Positions 25,058 to 38,470 of a stretch of 64,000 nucleotides of DNA are shown in pieces; position 1 is the stretch's first letter; each line of letters starts with the position of its first letter. The DNA is from Balanoglossus misakiensis (taxonomy: Eukaryota; Hemichordata), in the NCBI GenBank assembly GCA_040954595.2, contig CM082579.2, forward strand, positions 8,122,001 through 8,186,000, written 5' to 3'. The position numbers and the translations under genes were made by a program. The notes beneath the pieces are model-generated. The model had not been told where the DNA came from, did not search any database, and saw only the letters and a program-made list of their open reading frames with translations.

Positions 25058-25705
25058 TTTTATATAATAATCTGAAACACAAAATACAGTGTATAGATTA
25101 TTTCACTTTAGTAACAAAAATGATTGCAAGAAAAGTAATGACATGTACATGTAACAGTATACAAGTAGAGTATTTTACTATGACTGAACTTTCAGTTGTC
25201 CTCAGCTCAGGTCAAACCTACCCAAATTCCTGTTGTCACTTTAGGAAATGCCAGTTGGAAATTATTTAATGCGTACGCCCTGTCTTATGAGATCACTGCA
25301 CGTTGGAGTAAAATTGTAAAGATGCATTCAGTCACATCATGCACATGCAGCCAGGTATTTTTGTCTCTGTGCCAAGTTATTGAAACAGGTAATGACATGC
25401 ACGTAAACAAAGCGCCAGTTTGCTCTGAACACGGGATATGCACCGTCTAGCATCTCATGGACATCGATTTGTCAACGAGCATGGTTGGAATAAATCATGG
25501 AGTGATCATTCCAGACAAGGGACTTTCGCACAATAATTAAAACACAGTCACATCCTCACTAATCACTTGTATATCCTATGGGCTTTCTTATCCTTCGTCT
25601 GTACGTGCTGTACTTCCGCATTCGGGTCGGCCAGGTGATCGCAGTGGCGATCGACGACCCCGCTGGCACTGCTACTCAAAACAAAAACTTCTTGGATAAA
25701 CTTAC

Positions 25706-25846
25706 CTACAGGCTGCAGACTTTAGGTACAATAGTTCGCGATCTGGACTTCTCCTTCGTGTACCGTCCGCCGAGAAAGTCTGTGCAGCATTACCGCCGCG
25801 CAAAGTTCAAAGGGTAGATCGTTACGGTTTCTGACGTGTGACGTCA
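25706..25846 (-). promoter_or_regulatory. OFD1 non-coding first exon and core promoter
   Basis: On the minus strand, a CTGTAG|GTAAGT donor at 25706 pairs with the acceptor 15 bases before the OFD1 ATG, so a 5' UTR exon probably runs from about 25.8 kb to 25706. A short upstream ORF (start codon 25790-25788, stop at 25722, 22 aa) would lie within it. A perfect palindromic CRE, TGACGTCA, is at 25839-25846, next to a TGACGTG half site at 25832-25838. TSS position is not determinable by eye. Confidence 0.5.
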
Positions 25847-25929
25847 TATATAGAGGCGGAGTTGATATGTAAATTTCACTGGTCAAGCTTTGACAATACG
25901 AGCACAGAAACAAAAGTATTTTAATAACT

Positions 25930-25944
25930 ATCGTTGATGGCAAC
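25930..25944. promoter_or_regulatory. X-box-like site between OFD1 and KIF4
   Basis: On the minus strand it reads GTTGCCATCAACGAT. This is RYYNYY (GTTGCC) plus a 3-bp spacer plus AACGAT, one base off RRNRAC. It lies about 0.1 kb upstream of the inferred OFD1 first exon. RFX sites are common at ciliary genes, but one imperfect site is weak evidence. Confidence 0.3.
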
Positions 25945-26726
25945 CTTTTCGGGGAGTCGGATCATTTTTCGTCGATAAAATGTATCCTTGATTTTTTTTC
26001 TAACGTATAGGTCTACGTATGTGTTTTTCCTCCGAAACAGAAAGTTTACTGGTGGCAGTTTATGCGATAACGTCCACTGTTAAAACATAGTACATGTAAA
26101 CCAACCAAATGAACATGTAAGATTTCAATGTATCGACGTCCGTTTCATGGTTCTCACATCACAGGCCCTCAGAAACATCTTTGCAATTTGCGACCACGTT
26201 GTACACCACCTGGGTAAAACACGCAACTCGAACATTTCCGTTGTTGAATGTCTAAAAAGTGTTCTTTTTAGAATGACGCTCAGTCTACACACGCGCACGC
26301 ACAATCCTCACTGTACATTATCCATGTTATCATATGGGTTGAGATAGCAGAAATACGAGAACACACAAACATGGAAAAGAAATTATATTTACAGATGTAA
26401 AAAATCAGAATGCTCCTTTTTTATTCCATCCACAAGTGACATTTAATTTTTCTCGTGTGTATTTTTATGTGAAACGGAAATCGTCAAGTTGTGTAGGTCT
26501 TTCCAAGCAAGAGATCCTGGTTAAGATGTCTTCCCCTGCGTGCGAAAATATGTTCGGGATCCTTACTATTTTAATCAATATTTATATACCCTAATACATT
26601 TGTAATATTAATTACCGTTTCAATCGTTATTTTTTTCTGAAGTATGCAAAGTTCTTACGGCAAAACTTCACTTGTTTCTTGTCTTATATAGCGCCCTCTG
26701 TCGGATTTGATACCTGGATTTCTCGA

Positions 26727-26889
26727 CCAATCATAATTCGCGTTACTCTAATCCCCTTTTGTCATTGGACGACATCCGTTACTGATTAGAGTGGGCTTTT
26801 CAAAATAGCACCTCTCCGATTGAATTTTAAATAACTAGTTTTCGCAGTTTTACGGGCAAATTATTACAATCGAGACAAAAATTAGCAAG
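26727..26889 (+). promoter_or_regulatory. KIF4 promoter and non-coding exon 1
   Basis: A CCAAT box at 26727-26731 and an inverted one (ATTGG) at 26764-26768, 37 bp apart, are followed by a CHR-like TTTAAA near 26827. An AGCAAG|GTAAGT donor at about 26889 pairs with the acceptor 14 bases before the KIF4 ATG. Paired NF-Y sites with a CHR are the usual arrangement for G2/M genes, which suits a mitotic kinesin. A 9-bp inverted repeat (ACTCTAATC/GATTAGAGT) spans 26745-26792. Confidence 0.5.
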
Positions 26890-27114
26890 GTAAGTTAGCT
26901 TTCGTTATGTATGACATGTTCAAGCGCAACAGCGTTCTCGTGAGAACGGCTGTGCACTCGCAGATTTTTGATAAATGGGAGAAGCTCGGCTTCGATTGTG
27001 TTCGCCGGAAATGGGGTAAGTTTTGCAAAACATGCAAGAAGGAAATCGCAAATACAACGATGTTCATGCGGGACATATACATGTTCGTTGTTATTTCAGA
27101 GTCGTGGAGACGGC

Positions 27115-30100
27115 ATGCCGGAACCAGCGGCTAACGAGAAAGACATCCCGGTACGGGTTGCTCTGCGATGCCGTCCCCTCATCACAAAAGAGCTCGCCGA
27201 GGGCTGTCAGACGTGCCTCACGTTCGTGCCAAACGTACAACAAGTTGTGCTCGGAAAGGACAAAGCATTTACATACGATTATGTATTCGACGCGAAAACG
27301 CCACAGTCCAATGTATATGAGAATGCCGTAGCCCCACTGGTAGATGGCATATTCAAAGGTATAAAATAATGATTGAAGCATAGACCCTGGGGTCTGTGAT
27401 CAAAGGTGAAAAGGGAACCTCTAGCCTGGTCACCATACACAGTGTGTTTTAGATAGACTCTTAGTGTGTGAGTCTATCTAAAACACACTGGGTATCGTGC
27501 CCAGACTAGGAACCTCAGGCTCAACAACACAAGCAAAATCATAATTGAGCTGTAAATACTGTATCAGGACCCATGATTTATTTATATAAACGATTTGCTC
27601 GTTGTCATGTAAATGCTACGAAAACCCACACACCCCTTGTAGAAAGACCTTCAAATTCATTGGAGCTGCCACATTGCCACCAATAGTTGATCACTATGGA
27701 AAATTTACTGCATAATGAAATCCAATGAAATACATGTTGGTCTTCAAATACTCATTAGAAGTTGCGGTGACTATGAGTGCACACACCACTCAACCTAGCA
27801 GCACCTGCTACAATCATTGCACAGTTGCAGCTAGTAGTAGTACTTTACTTCATGTATTGCTGTATTAAAATTGTATTCATCCATAGAAAATACATGTACC
27901 AGTGGCATGTACATAAGATCTATTGCCGCAATTTTATTTCAGGATACAATGCTACAGTGCTTGCCTACGGCCAGACTGGCTCCGGCAAAACGTACACCAT
28001 GGGAAGTGGATACACGGAAGCCCAAGCTGAGAATAATAGCCTGGTCGGTGTCATTCCCAGAGTTATCCAGAATTTGTTCCAAGGAGTTGAAAAGAACGAG
28101 GACACTGAATTCACATTGAAAGTCTCCTATCTGGAAGTGAGTATCGTCATGGCACATTCAGACAATTGAACAGTCGTGTAAGTGTGTGTACCCAGTACTA
28201 CCATTGTTATTGTTGTCAAATGCATTCGATTTTTAATTACTTATTGTGCTGTTTACACACGTTCAGGTCTACAATGAAGAAATTTTTGACTTATTGAGTA
28301 AATCCAAGAAAGAAAACTTGGCCATCCGGGAAGATATGGATGGCAGTATAAGGGTGAGGATGAGTTAATTTAATCTAATAAAATTGTCTAGTTTGTGATG
28401 CTCTGTTACAGTAGTACAGGGAAACTTGAAGGGGGGGGGACTGAATGATCCTATGGAATTGGTATTGGCTCTCAAAAGGTTACAACTGTCTAATTTCCTG
28501 TTATCTTGTGTGAACATTGAAATGTAGCATCCTACTGAATTTTGATGTTCTGTTTTTTCAGGTGCAAGGCTTGGAAGAAATTGAAGTCAAAAGTGGTGAG
28601 GATATGGTGAAGTTTTTGGGGGAGGGCTCCGAGGGGCGAACGACAGGAAACACTGCCATGAATTCCACCTCCAGTCGGTCACACGCAATATTTACAATAC
28701 ACATAGACCAGCGCAAGAAAGACGACAGGTGTGTATTCTGTGCAGGCGTATGTTTTTCAGATTTTGACCTCAGAGACGGAACTTTGCTATAACTATAAAG
28801 TACTCCAGTGATTTGAAATGGCAAAGTCACTACCTGTATATTTTGGAAAACTGTGTGCTAATTAACGTCAGAATTACTTGCAAAATGCAAGCTAATGCAC
28901 ATATTTATTAAACTATTGTGCTATAATGGGAGTGAACAGAATACACACTACATCCGAGGAATCACATCATGTTATTCTTGTGTGTTACATACAGCAATGA
29001 TCTTCTGCAAGCCAAATTTCATTTAGTTGATCTGGCTGGTTCCGAGAGAGCCAAGAGGACACAGGCACAAGGTGATAGGTTCAAAGAAGGTAAGTATCAA
29101 TATCTATACAGTTGTTACTTGTAGTTAGTGTGTATTGAAACAGTTTATCTGACTAAATTCTGAAAAAAATGAATATAATTATATTACCCCAATTGTTCAA
29201 AAGTTATCACTATTACTTTCTCAGGGGTGAACATCAACAAGGGACTTCTAGCGCTGGGTAATGTGATCAGTGCCTTGGGCGATGAGAACGGTAGGAAAGG
29301 TCACATACCATACAGAGATGCCAAGTTGACGAGACTCTTGCAAGGTAAGCGTCAGAGTGACTTCATATGAAACGTTCGAGTGACAATTACATTACGAAGC
29401 AGTGTGTGAGGACTTTCTTCCCTCATTTCAGTTGCTACAATAAATGTTTTTTATTTTTATTATGGCTGACAGATTCACTTGGTGGTAACAGCCAGACGCT
29501 GATGATAGCCTGCGTAAGTCCAGCCGATTCCAACATGGAGGAGACGTTGAATACGCTGAGATACGCAGACAGAGCCCGGCAGATCAAGAACAAACCCATC
29601 ATCAATCGGGACCCAGTCCAGGCCGAGCTGATGAGGCTTCGGCAACAGGTGAGAATTCCTTGATGATGATGATGGTGGTCACAGCTGGTATTACGGAGCT
29701 CTCATATACCACATGTATGCACAAGTTCAGCGTATTTCAAGACATTTTACAAGTTTCTATCATGAGCCCATTGCTTCAAATCATTTTCTTTTATTGATGT
29801 GTGAAAATTTCAGGTTCAGCAGTTACTGGTCAACGGTGGTGGTGTTTCCAGCTGCGCAAGTGTGGGGTAAGTTTTCTGTCGGACCAGAGTCGCAAATACA
29901 TAAAAAAAAAGGACAAGTTAAACTTTGATGGGTAATATGCATGATGATTGTGTTGATTCTTGTATTACATTTTCTTTTATTGGAAACTTCATCAATTGAT
30001 ACGATTCAATAGTGTGTCTGTTGTGTTTTCATTTTGTAGATCTAATGTGGAAGGCGACATGAAGGTTTTGATAGAGAGGAATAAAAAACTTGAAGTAAGT

Positions 30101-32363
30101 AAATGTATACTCGTCTGTCGTAAAATTAATACGCTTATTTACTACAGCGTGGATGTTTTGAAATTTGAAAGGTTGTTTTCATTTTAGGCCGTTTGTTTGT
30201 AAATCTGTTTTTTTTTATCAATTCAGGCAGAGAATCGAAAGCTTTCAGTGGAGTTGCAGGCCTCGGTCGACCAGACAACACAGATGTGTGAGAAAGCCAT
30301 CATGGTAAGGGGAAAAGAAAAAAAAAAAACATTTAAATTTAATCATTTTCAAATGATTAAATTATGTTTCCTGTTCACACATCACAGTAGCTCTTTGCAC
30401 ACTTGCATTATAAATTTGTCTGAGACTTTTTGTAAGCTCAGGATTTCAGACGAAAAGACCTAATTTTTTTTCCTCCCATTTTTTTCACTGTCTTTTCACA
30501 GCTGGAAGTTGCAAGAGACAAACTCAAACAGAAGCTGGACGACATCAAGGAGTCGTTGAAATCCCTGGACGGCGATGTGGACAACGAACAGTTGCGGGAA
30601 CAACTCAAGTCTATCAAGAGTCTGCAACAGAAAATTACTCAAATGGAGGTCTGTTTTATAAGATTTAGCACTATTCTGTATAGATAATGGGCAAGTACAG
30701 AAACCGCGAAACAAGAAAAATGTTCACAACTGAAGATGGGTGTTATTGATTTTTAGTTCTCCCCCCCCCTCCCCCATTGCGTATAAAGCTTTGAAATGCT
30801 GTCATCGGTGATCAACTGACAAGCGATGATTATAACCGAATTGTCTTCTGAATATCGTCCTCCAGGAAGACGACACCGGCACTTTTTCCGCCGAGGAGTT
30901 GAACTTGGAGGAGGAGCTGGAAGCCCTCGGGGAGAGCGGAGAGAACGGCCAGATGGACCGGGAGCATCTGCTGAGGAGAGCCGAGATGAACAGGCAGCTG
31001 CAGGAGCTGAACAAAGCCTTGCAGATGAAACAGGAGCTGGCCAGTCAGATGACGGACAACGATGACAGGATGACGTCCATGAAAATACAGTACGAGGTGA
31101 GACTGTGAAGGGCAGTTATTGTTACAGAAGTTTTGACATTGTATATTGCGGGGCTGGTTTGAAAGTTTCTGTCTTGTATCTGTGACACAATACACAAAAT
31201 GCCATTATCATTCTAGCATTGTCAGCTGTTGATGCTAAAATGATTTCTTTTACTTGCCACTCATTGTATCCATCCTTAGTTTACTTGCACTAGGGCGTAT
31301 TTGAATGGTGTGTTCTAATTGTCAAAACTTTTGTTTTACCGCCTGTTTTCAGACCACCATGAGACAGCTTGAAGGAGAGATAACATCACTGCAGAAGGAG
31401 AAAGACAACCTCGCCAAGGCTCTGGTTGAGGTCAAGAGCAACACTGCAGCCAGCAAGTGAGTCAATACACCTAACATTGGTATTTTTGGTGCTGAACTTT
31501 TCTCTGTAAAAAACTTGGTTTATCGAATCTTGGACTTGCAAAACAAGCCTGTCTTTCATGTGATTACCGACAGATCATCTGACTTTGTTTTATGCCTGTC
31601 AACTTTTCAGAGTTAGTGAACAGAGGAGAAAGCGTCTGCAAGAGCTGGAAAGTCAAATTGGACAGCTGAGGAAGAAACTGGCAGACCACAGCAAGTTGCT
31701 GAAGTTGAAAGAACAGAGCGACCAGAGAGTGTCCAAGCTCAACAATGAAATCAAGGTGAGAGACGGAGGGAGAGAGAGAGGGGGGGGGGGAGAGAAAGAC
31801 ATGAAAACCATGTGTGCAAATTCTTCAAGGCATAACTGTAAGTATTGGTAGTTGCATTTGATGTTACATCATGAATGTTTGTCAATAGAATCTGCATCAT
31901 CGATCTCAATATCTTCGCCTGTTTTCATTTCTAAAGACCATGAAACAGATCAGAGTGAAATTGATGAAACAAATGAAAGGAGACTCCGCCAAGTTTCAGC
32001 AGTGGAAGGCCCAGAAAGACAAGGAAGTTATGCAGTTGAAGGAAAAGGTGTGTAGTTATATAGCTTGAAAACCATTTCTTTGAATCAGTCGTGTGTGTAA
32101 AAACTACCCTGTAGTGTCATGATAAGGTACAGTTTTCTTGTTTTACTATGTATAAAGATGTCCGGTCAGTCATTCAAAATACGTGTAATATAATTTACGC
32201 TGCAGGACCGCAAACGCCAGTTTGAGCTGACCAAGCTGACGAGGAAGAATGAACTGCAGCAGAATATGCTGAAACGAAAAGCTGAGGAAGTAAGTGCAAG
32301 TTTTACTATTTTGCCCCCATAGCTGTGTGTGTGTGTGGGCCCAGTCACCCCATTGCTCTGTCT

Positions 32364-32394
<31 letters not shown>

Positions 32395-35300
32395 GGAGGA
32401 GGGGGGTTCACCCTCACTACACCATACCATGTGAATGCACGTGTATGAGATGGTTGCAACTTACAGAAAAAACAAACACCAGTAGCATAGATACAGCCGT
32501 CTGTCTCAGTTTCAGTTTTACAGCATTTCATTTGCCATTTACCAGTAAACACCTTTGACCTTTCCTGACCTCCAGGCGTCTGCAGCCAACAAGAGACTCA
32601 AAGACGCTCTACAGAAACAGAAGGCAGCGTCAGAGAAACGCGACGACTCCTTTGCACAGAGCGACATGAAGGGCATTGGACAGAGAGTCAGGGTAAGTTG
32701 CCACCAGTAGTATTGTAGAAAGAGTCACCTAAAGATGGTAATTTGCTGTGCTTGATAATAAGGGCCCTTTGGGGCTACAGTGTGTACCAGACATGATCAC
32801 TGACTATCATTCTGTCCCGTGATTGAATTTTCACAGAATTGGCTGGGCAGAGAATTAGAAGTGCTGGTCAGTATGGAAGAGGCCAGGCATCACTTGCAGT
32901 CACTGCTGTCAGACCGGAAGGTCGTCTCGCAGCAGCTGGCCGACCTGGAAAAGGAGAAGTCGGGCGAACCACCAAAAAAGGTACGGTGTTTGGAGAATGT
33001 AGATTAACTGTAGGATTGCAGAAAGTGTACAAATTAAGTCATAGACATTAAAAAAGGCATGGCATTTAGAATCAATGACTGTGAAAATTGAACAGAACTT
33101 AAATGCTTATCGCAAAATTTTTACCACACCTCTCGCACATCTAGGAGTGTGACCCCCGGGACATTTACAATCCTAACACTAACCATAACAGCGATGTAGA
33201 AAATAGCTGGCCAAAACAACCGACTGTCAGTGTCAGCAAAAAAAATTGTGTTCACTATAGATAGGTTTTCAGATTAGACAGGGTTTGCTTTGGACAGGTT
33301 TTACTGAACTGCCCTGATCAGTTCAAAGAGCCTCTCGCTAACTACTCTGCCGTTCCCCGCTCTTTCACAGAAGAGAACGATGAACGACACATTTACGTGC
33401 GAGGATGACGATGGCGTTGACGCCGGCGAAACGGAAGACACAGATAAACAGCAGAAGATTCTGTCCTTGAGACAGGAACTGCAGATGAGGTCAGTGGTTG
33501 GCTGTGCAAACTTGGACTTGTATTCATTGAAGTGTAAACATAAGAAAAAAATGTTTATGATTGACAATGTTTTAGATTTCAGCTGTATTAACATAGTGCA
33601 GATTTGTTGTTCTCCTTGGAAAAGTGTCCTATAATTAAATTCATATGAGTGTTTTTTTCCTGTTATTTGCCACGATTCACTAATATTTCTTGTCTTATCC
33701 ATAGGAGTGCCCAGATTGCTGATCTACAACAGAGAGTAATGGATGCTGACCAAGGTAATTGTTAAAAAGCTTCGACCCACCTTTGCATCTATCTACAAAG
33801 CCAATTAATATTTTTATTTTTATGAAAAACTCCAAATGCCAAAAAATATATATTCTAGAAACAAAAAAAATCAATTTAACAGACAATATGTTTGCTTAAA
33901 CCTGTATACTGAGAGACTACATTACTTTGTGACCAAAAGATACGTTTCAGACATTCAACATCCTCCAAGCTAACCACTATGTTATTTCTGAATCCTCTTT
34001 TGCAGAAGAGAAGGCCAAGCACCGGTGGAGTAACGTCCGCTCTCTGGTCGAAGCAAAGTGCGGACTCAAGTGGTTATTGAATACCGTAAGTATCCAGGTC
34101 TTTCCATAGGAGTTGTGAATGTTCTTCTGTTCATTTCTACTTGTAAATCTTTGTACCTGGACACCCTGGTCATCTCAGATAAATTTTCTTTTTTTGGGCC
34201 TGTAACACTTGCTTGTATTGGTCTTCTATAATGTTTATATATGTAACACTTGCTGTGATTGGTCTTCTGTAATTCCTAAACATGTAACACTTGCTGTGAT
34301 TGGTCTTCTGTAATGTCTACACACGTAACACTTGCTGTGATTGGTCGTCCTTGCAGCTGGTTGAGTGTAAAGTACAGCATTCCATCACAGAGAGCGAGCT
34401 GAAGGACTCTGAGTCGGCTCAAGTGGATGTCAAGAAAGATGTTGAGGAAATGAAGCAAGAAATGGACAAAATGAAGTTAGCCCATCAAGAAGAACTCACT
34501 AGCCTGGAGAGACTGCATGAGGGAAAGGTAGGCTGTTTTATAATTATGGAGCTTCAACCATGACAGGCAAGTCCTGGAAAGGAAGAAATGTCTTAGAAAT
34601 ACAGTGAAATCTGTCTATATTGGCCAGTCAAGGGACTTTCCTAAACTAGCCTTTATAGACAGGTGGCCTTTATAGACAGGTCAATTAGTTTTTACTGAAG
34701 AAGGGACATCCAGAAATCAAGAACTGGGAAGGATACTGAAAATTTGTCAGTGTGTTGGTGAATATGTGTCTTGAAAATTTCACTCCAGTGTCTAACTGAC
34801 CAATATCCTGTGTGTTTTTTGGACAGGTGCTGTACCTTCTGAAGGAACTTCAAAATCAAGGCTCCAATTCCCCCCGAGACACGGATGACTCCATGGTGCA
34901 GAAGATGAGAGAAAGAATGAAGTTCCAGGTGAGGAATGAAAAAATAGGTTGCAGGTGTATTGTGTAATCAAATCATGGGGGTGTGTCACCCATCGGATGG
35001 GTATTTGCTCCTACTACCACACTGCAGAAGCCATTTGTTCTGGCTCTCTTGGTTCACTGACTGCTTCTCTGCCTCTTTTCCAGGAGTCACAAATAGCAGA
35101 CCTGAACAACGTCCACGAACAGCTGCAAGATGTACTCAAGGAGAACGATGAGTTGAAACGGGTACGTCTCAAGCCATGTTCTTTTGTGTGCCGTCTCTGT
35201 ACAACTTGATCCACTCTGTGATGTGAATCAGAAGCATTTAGAAACATAAACTTATTGATGATGGTATTTGTATATCTATCTCCACATTGAATAAGTGGGG

Positions 35301-37062
35301 ACTTCTCTGCTGTAAAAATAAGGACTTTGGGTACAAGAAACTTATGTGATATGAAACATGGTCTGGTCTTGTTAAATGATTGTCACTTTTCCTTCATTGT
35401 AATGTAATTGTTTCTCGTTCCCTGCAGCAACTAACAGTAGCCAATTACCAAGGCAGGAAGTTCTCCCTGCTACCCCAGTTAGATGACCCACCTACTGTGG
35501 CGGAGATCCGAAAAAACAAGGTAAATGTGTGCTTCCTGTCTACATACAAAAAAACCAAACCCCAAACTGGTTGTGGTCAACATGTGCATGTATGCCATTA
35601 TATCCCCCATGATGAGCATTATGCAGATTTTTTGAATTGCAAATCCAGTATAGTACAATACCGTTTTTCCTCGTTTTCCATTTCGCCTGCCTGTCTTCCT
35701 GCCCTTTGTTTATACCCTCTCGCTCATCAACTTCTTCGTCTTAAAATCCAATCAGAAGAAAAACGAGAGCAGTACGAAACCCAAGAAGAAGGCCGAAGAG
35801 CTGGAGGAAATATTCGAAAGCGATAAAGAGGACAGTTTTGAACTTGAAGACTCGGATTGGAGCGCCGAGGAAGATTCCGACTCCTCCTGGTGTGAAACTC
35901 CAATCAAAAGAAAGAGGTCACAACTGCTGAACAGAAAGAAGCTCTCGATTATCCGGGTAATTGACACCAACTAATTCATTTTTTTTCCTGTATAGAACTG
36001 TAAAAATATTACATTTTTTAATGCTGAAATATATCCCAGTTCAAATCTGTGAATTTGAAACTCTGATGGGAGGTAGACAATAAATTTTTGGGACTGCATC
36101 ACAGAGGGCCAGATCAGATGTAACAGTGGTTGACTTAAAACAAGTCAACTTGTGTTCCTCAATCAATTCTTTCCCTTATGTATCATGTCATGTCATCCCC
36201 CCCCCCCCTCTCTGTTTCTGTCTCCAGGGTGGCTGTGGTTGCAAAGGCAAATGTTCCACCAAGGTTTGCGGTTGTGTCAAGGGTGACAAGAAGTGTGACG
36301 ACACCTGCAGATGTGACTCTGACAAGTGTATCAACCACTCAGGCAACAATTCCGTGTCCAGGGACAGCGACGAAGCAGACGATACGCTTCAGGTAACAAA
36401 ATACACCACGGAAAGATCTCTTCTGTGTTTAAACAGGCCCAGCCTGCACCAGAATAAGATTTGGCACCACACGGTCAATACACAATAAAAACAGATGCTG
36501 AAAAATATGTTGCTCGCGAAAATAACATGTTTTACAGTATAAGTCATAGTAGCATTAACTTGTACACACAAATGATCTATGATTTATGTGTACATTCATT
36601 TGTGCCATTGACTGTCCATTTAAGTTCTGGGATATGCCCATTCAGACGCTATCTTTATGTGTGTCCTCTTTACAGTCCAATGACCATTCGACAGAATCGG
36701 AACATCAGAACGAAGACACCACCGTCATGGAAGTCGACAACTCCAACGACAGCCCCTCCGCCATGAATTCGACCTTCGTGAAAAGCCCGGACTTGGAGGA
36801 CGAGGTCGGTCCCACGTCACCCAGAAAAGCCCTGGCCAGCCTGAACGTGCCGAATTCGCAGAAAAACTCGAAGAAGCCGATTGCGGCGACAACCTCGAAG
36901 GGGAAAGGTTCGGACGTGTTCAAAAAGCCGTCCCACGTACTGATGCAGAAGCGCCCTCGCCCGGCGGCGCCCAGCGACGACATCAGCAACCAGGGTCTGG
37001 CCAGCAAGAAGAAAAAGAAACTCTTAAGTGCATCAGACACATCGTATTTCAAACCAGTGTAG
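27115..37062 (+). CDS. KIF4: Chromokinesin KIF4 (kinesin-4 family)
   Basis: Plus-end-directed mitotic motor of chromosome arms and the spindle midzone, partner of PRC1. Exons: 27115-27358, 27943-28136, 28267-28353, 28562-28728, 28995-29089, 29225-29344, 29473-29648, 29814-29866, 30040-30094, 30227-30304, 30502-30648, 30866-31096, 31353-31456, 31611-31755, 31937-32047, 32206-32289, 32576-32692, 32837-32980, 33371-33489, 33705-33754, 34006-34085, 34357-34527, 34827-34928, 35084-35161, 35428-35520, 35756-35956, 36228-36392, 36676-37062. They sum to 1265 aa (human KIF4A 1232). The motor has the P-loop [10 protein letters not shown], switch I NSTSSRSH and switch [14 protein letters not shown] long coiled-coil stalk follows, with KIF4-diagnostic blocks ([41 protein letters not shown]). 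Next comes the cysteine-rich domain [16 protein letters not shown]...CRCDSDKC, which in KIF4A binds an Fe-S cluster. The tail is basic ([19 protein letters not shown]). An acceptor 14 bases before ATG implies a 5' UTR exon. Confidence 0.97.
27421..27510. mobile_element. Palindromic foldback MITE-like element, copy 2
   Basis: A 90-bp palindrome in the first coding intron of KIF4. It has perfect 19-bp inner arms, AGTGTGTTTTAGATAGACT at 27441-27459 and its reverse complement at 27471-27489, with an 11-bp loop. The outer ends are CTAGCCTGG and its near-complement ending CTAGG. Same family as 9191-9276. Confidence 0.75.
32325..32397. repeat. (GT)n microsatellite
   Basis: GT/TG runs of about 14 and 30 bases in a KIF4 intron. 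The His-Thr repeat frames seen on the minus strand are artefacts. Confidence 0.9.
34201..34356. repeat. 41-bp minisatellite ending at a KIF4 splice acceptor
   Basis: Four tandem units start at 34201, 34242, 34283 and 34324, exactly 41 bp apart. Each begins TGTAACACTTGCTGTGATTG or a variant, with GGTCTTCTGTAAT following. The last unit is cut short where its pyrimidine stretch (GGTCGTCCTTGCAG) becomes the acceptor of the exon at 34357. Confidence 0.9.
34598..34684. repeat. Dispersed repeat, copy 2 (TACAGTGAAA type)
   Basis: Begins AATACAGTGAAATCTGTCTA and contains two copies of CCTTTATAGACAGGT, resembling the repeat at 18149. Located in a KIF4 intron. Confidence 0.45.
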
Positions 37063-38470
37063 GGAGAAGGATTTCTAGATTTCTCGATAGTTCAGCGTCT
37101 TTCCTATGGGCCCCATCATACTCCTTTTTTTTACATGCATGTATCGGAGGCATCCAGACCATGAAGCACTCACTGCCTTAATCAATTTGCTTGAAAAAAG
37201 TCAAGATAGATATATATATTGCATAGTATTTTGTAGAAATTAAACAATTTGAAGAGTCTACAGATTCAAGGCATAGTTTAAAAGACAGTTTGCCGCACAC
37301 CGATTTTGCAACAGCTGACTGATTCTTTATGCCAAGGTGCCTTAGAATATCGGATTAGATTTATAATAGAATTTATAGAAGTGTTTGTGATTTTCTATGA
37401 TTTTTGTGATTTGTGTATGCGAGTGTGAGTGTCTGTTTCCTTTCTTCTTTCAAAACTTACACTGCAACCTAGCCACCTGGATATCTTTCCTATTGTATAT
37501 AAGCATCTGGTACATGTCACAAGAAACTTGCTAGTCATTTCAGAAGCTCGGGCATGCTGTTATCAAGATAGAACTCGACAGAAAATTAATTATGCATGCG
37601 CTGCAATAATGATCATAGAAATGACTTTTTTTTGTAGTAAACACTGGCATTGACTGCATATTGCTTGATGCCATGTGCAATGTTTACTGCATGATTTTGT
37701 TCTGTATATATTTGCAAGTGAATGTTGTCGACTTTGTTTTTCTGTGAAAATCAAGTTGTATTTCTTTCTGAATTGGCAGTAAAATGATTTAATTGTACTT
37801 TTTTTTTCATTTGGCTTTTCCCACTCACATAGTTTCAGTAGTATGAGCGAATAAAGTATGTTTCACATATTTCACAACTTGGTCTCCCACCCCCTCTATT
37901 AACTATGTTGAAAACATTAACATGGGACATTTACTGAAGAATTACGAGGTATGATGGTTTAATTCTTCCAAAAAAAAATTTAAAAAATAATAAAGAAACT
38001 ACACACAGCAAATATTGAAATAACTGCACTTGTCAAAATAAATATTTCACTTTTGGGTACAAAATGCTAAAAATAGCATACAGCCAAAACTAGTTTTGTA
38101 TCCGATCAGCAATTTATATAAATATTATAAATAAGCTGTTGAGATAGATTGTTTTTACCCTTGCTTGGTCTTTTTCCTGTTAGTGTACTGTTCAGAATGA
38201 GAATACTGGTAGTAAAGACCACGTAAAGGTAAAAATGAACATATCTCTACATCGGACTGTAATCAGATTGTGCTGTGACTGAAACCCCCAACCCCCCAAA
38301 AAAGAATTCATCAGGATTGAGACCAAGAAACATTTGTATTGCAATTTTTAACAAAAATCAAGATTTCCATCGGGATTAAAAATCAAGTAGAAAGCTGTAG
38401 GAATACTTGACTGCACAGTTTTTGCGTTTTGAAAGTGTTACTCAACAATAAGCAGAAATACTTGATGTTC
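37063..38470. other. KIF4 3' UTR and KIF4/TXNDC9 convergent gap
   Basis: No coding exons are seen. A canonical AATAAA on the + strand at 37850-37855 gives KIF4 a 3' UTR of about 0.8 kb. The remaining roughly 0.6 kb, A/T-rich with poly-A patches, should hold the TXNDC9 3' UTR on the minus strand. I found no canonical minus-strand hexamer for it by eye. Confidence 0.6.
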
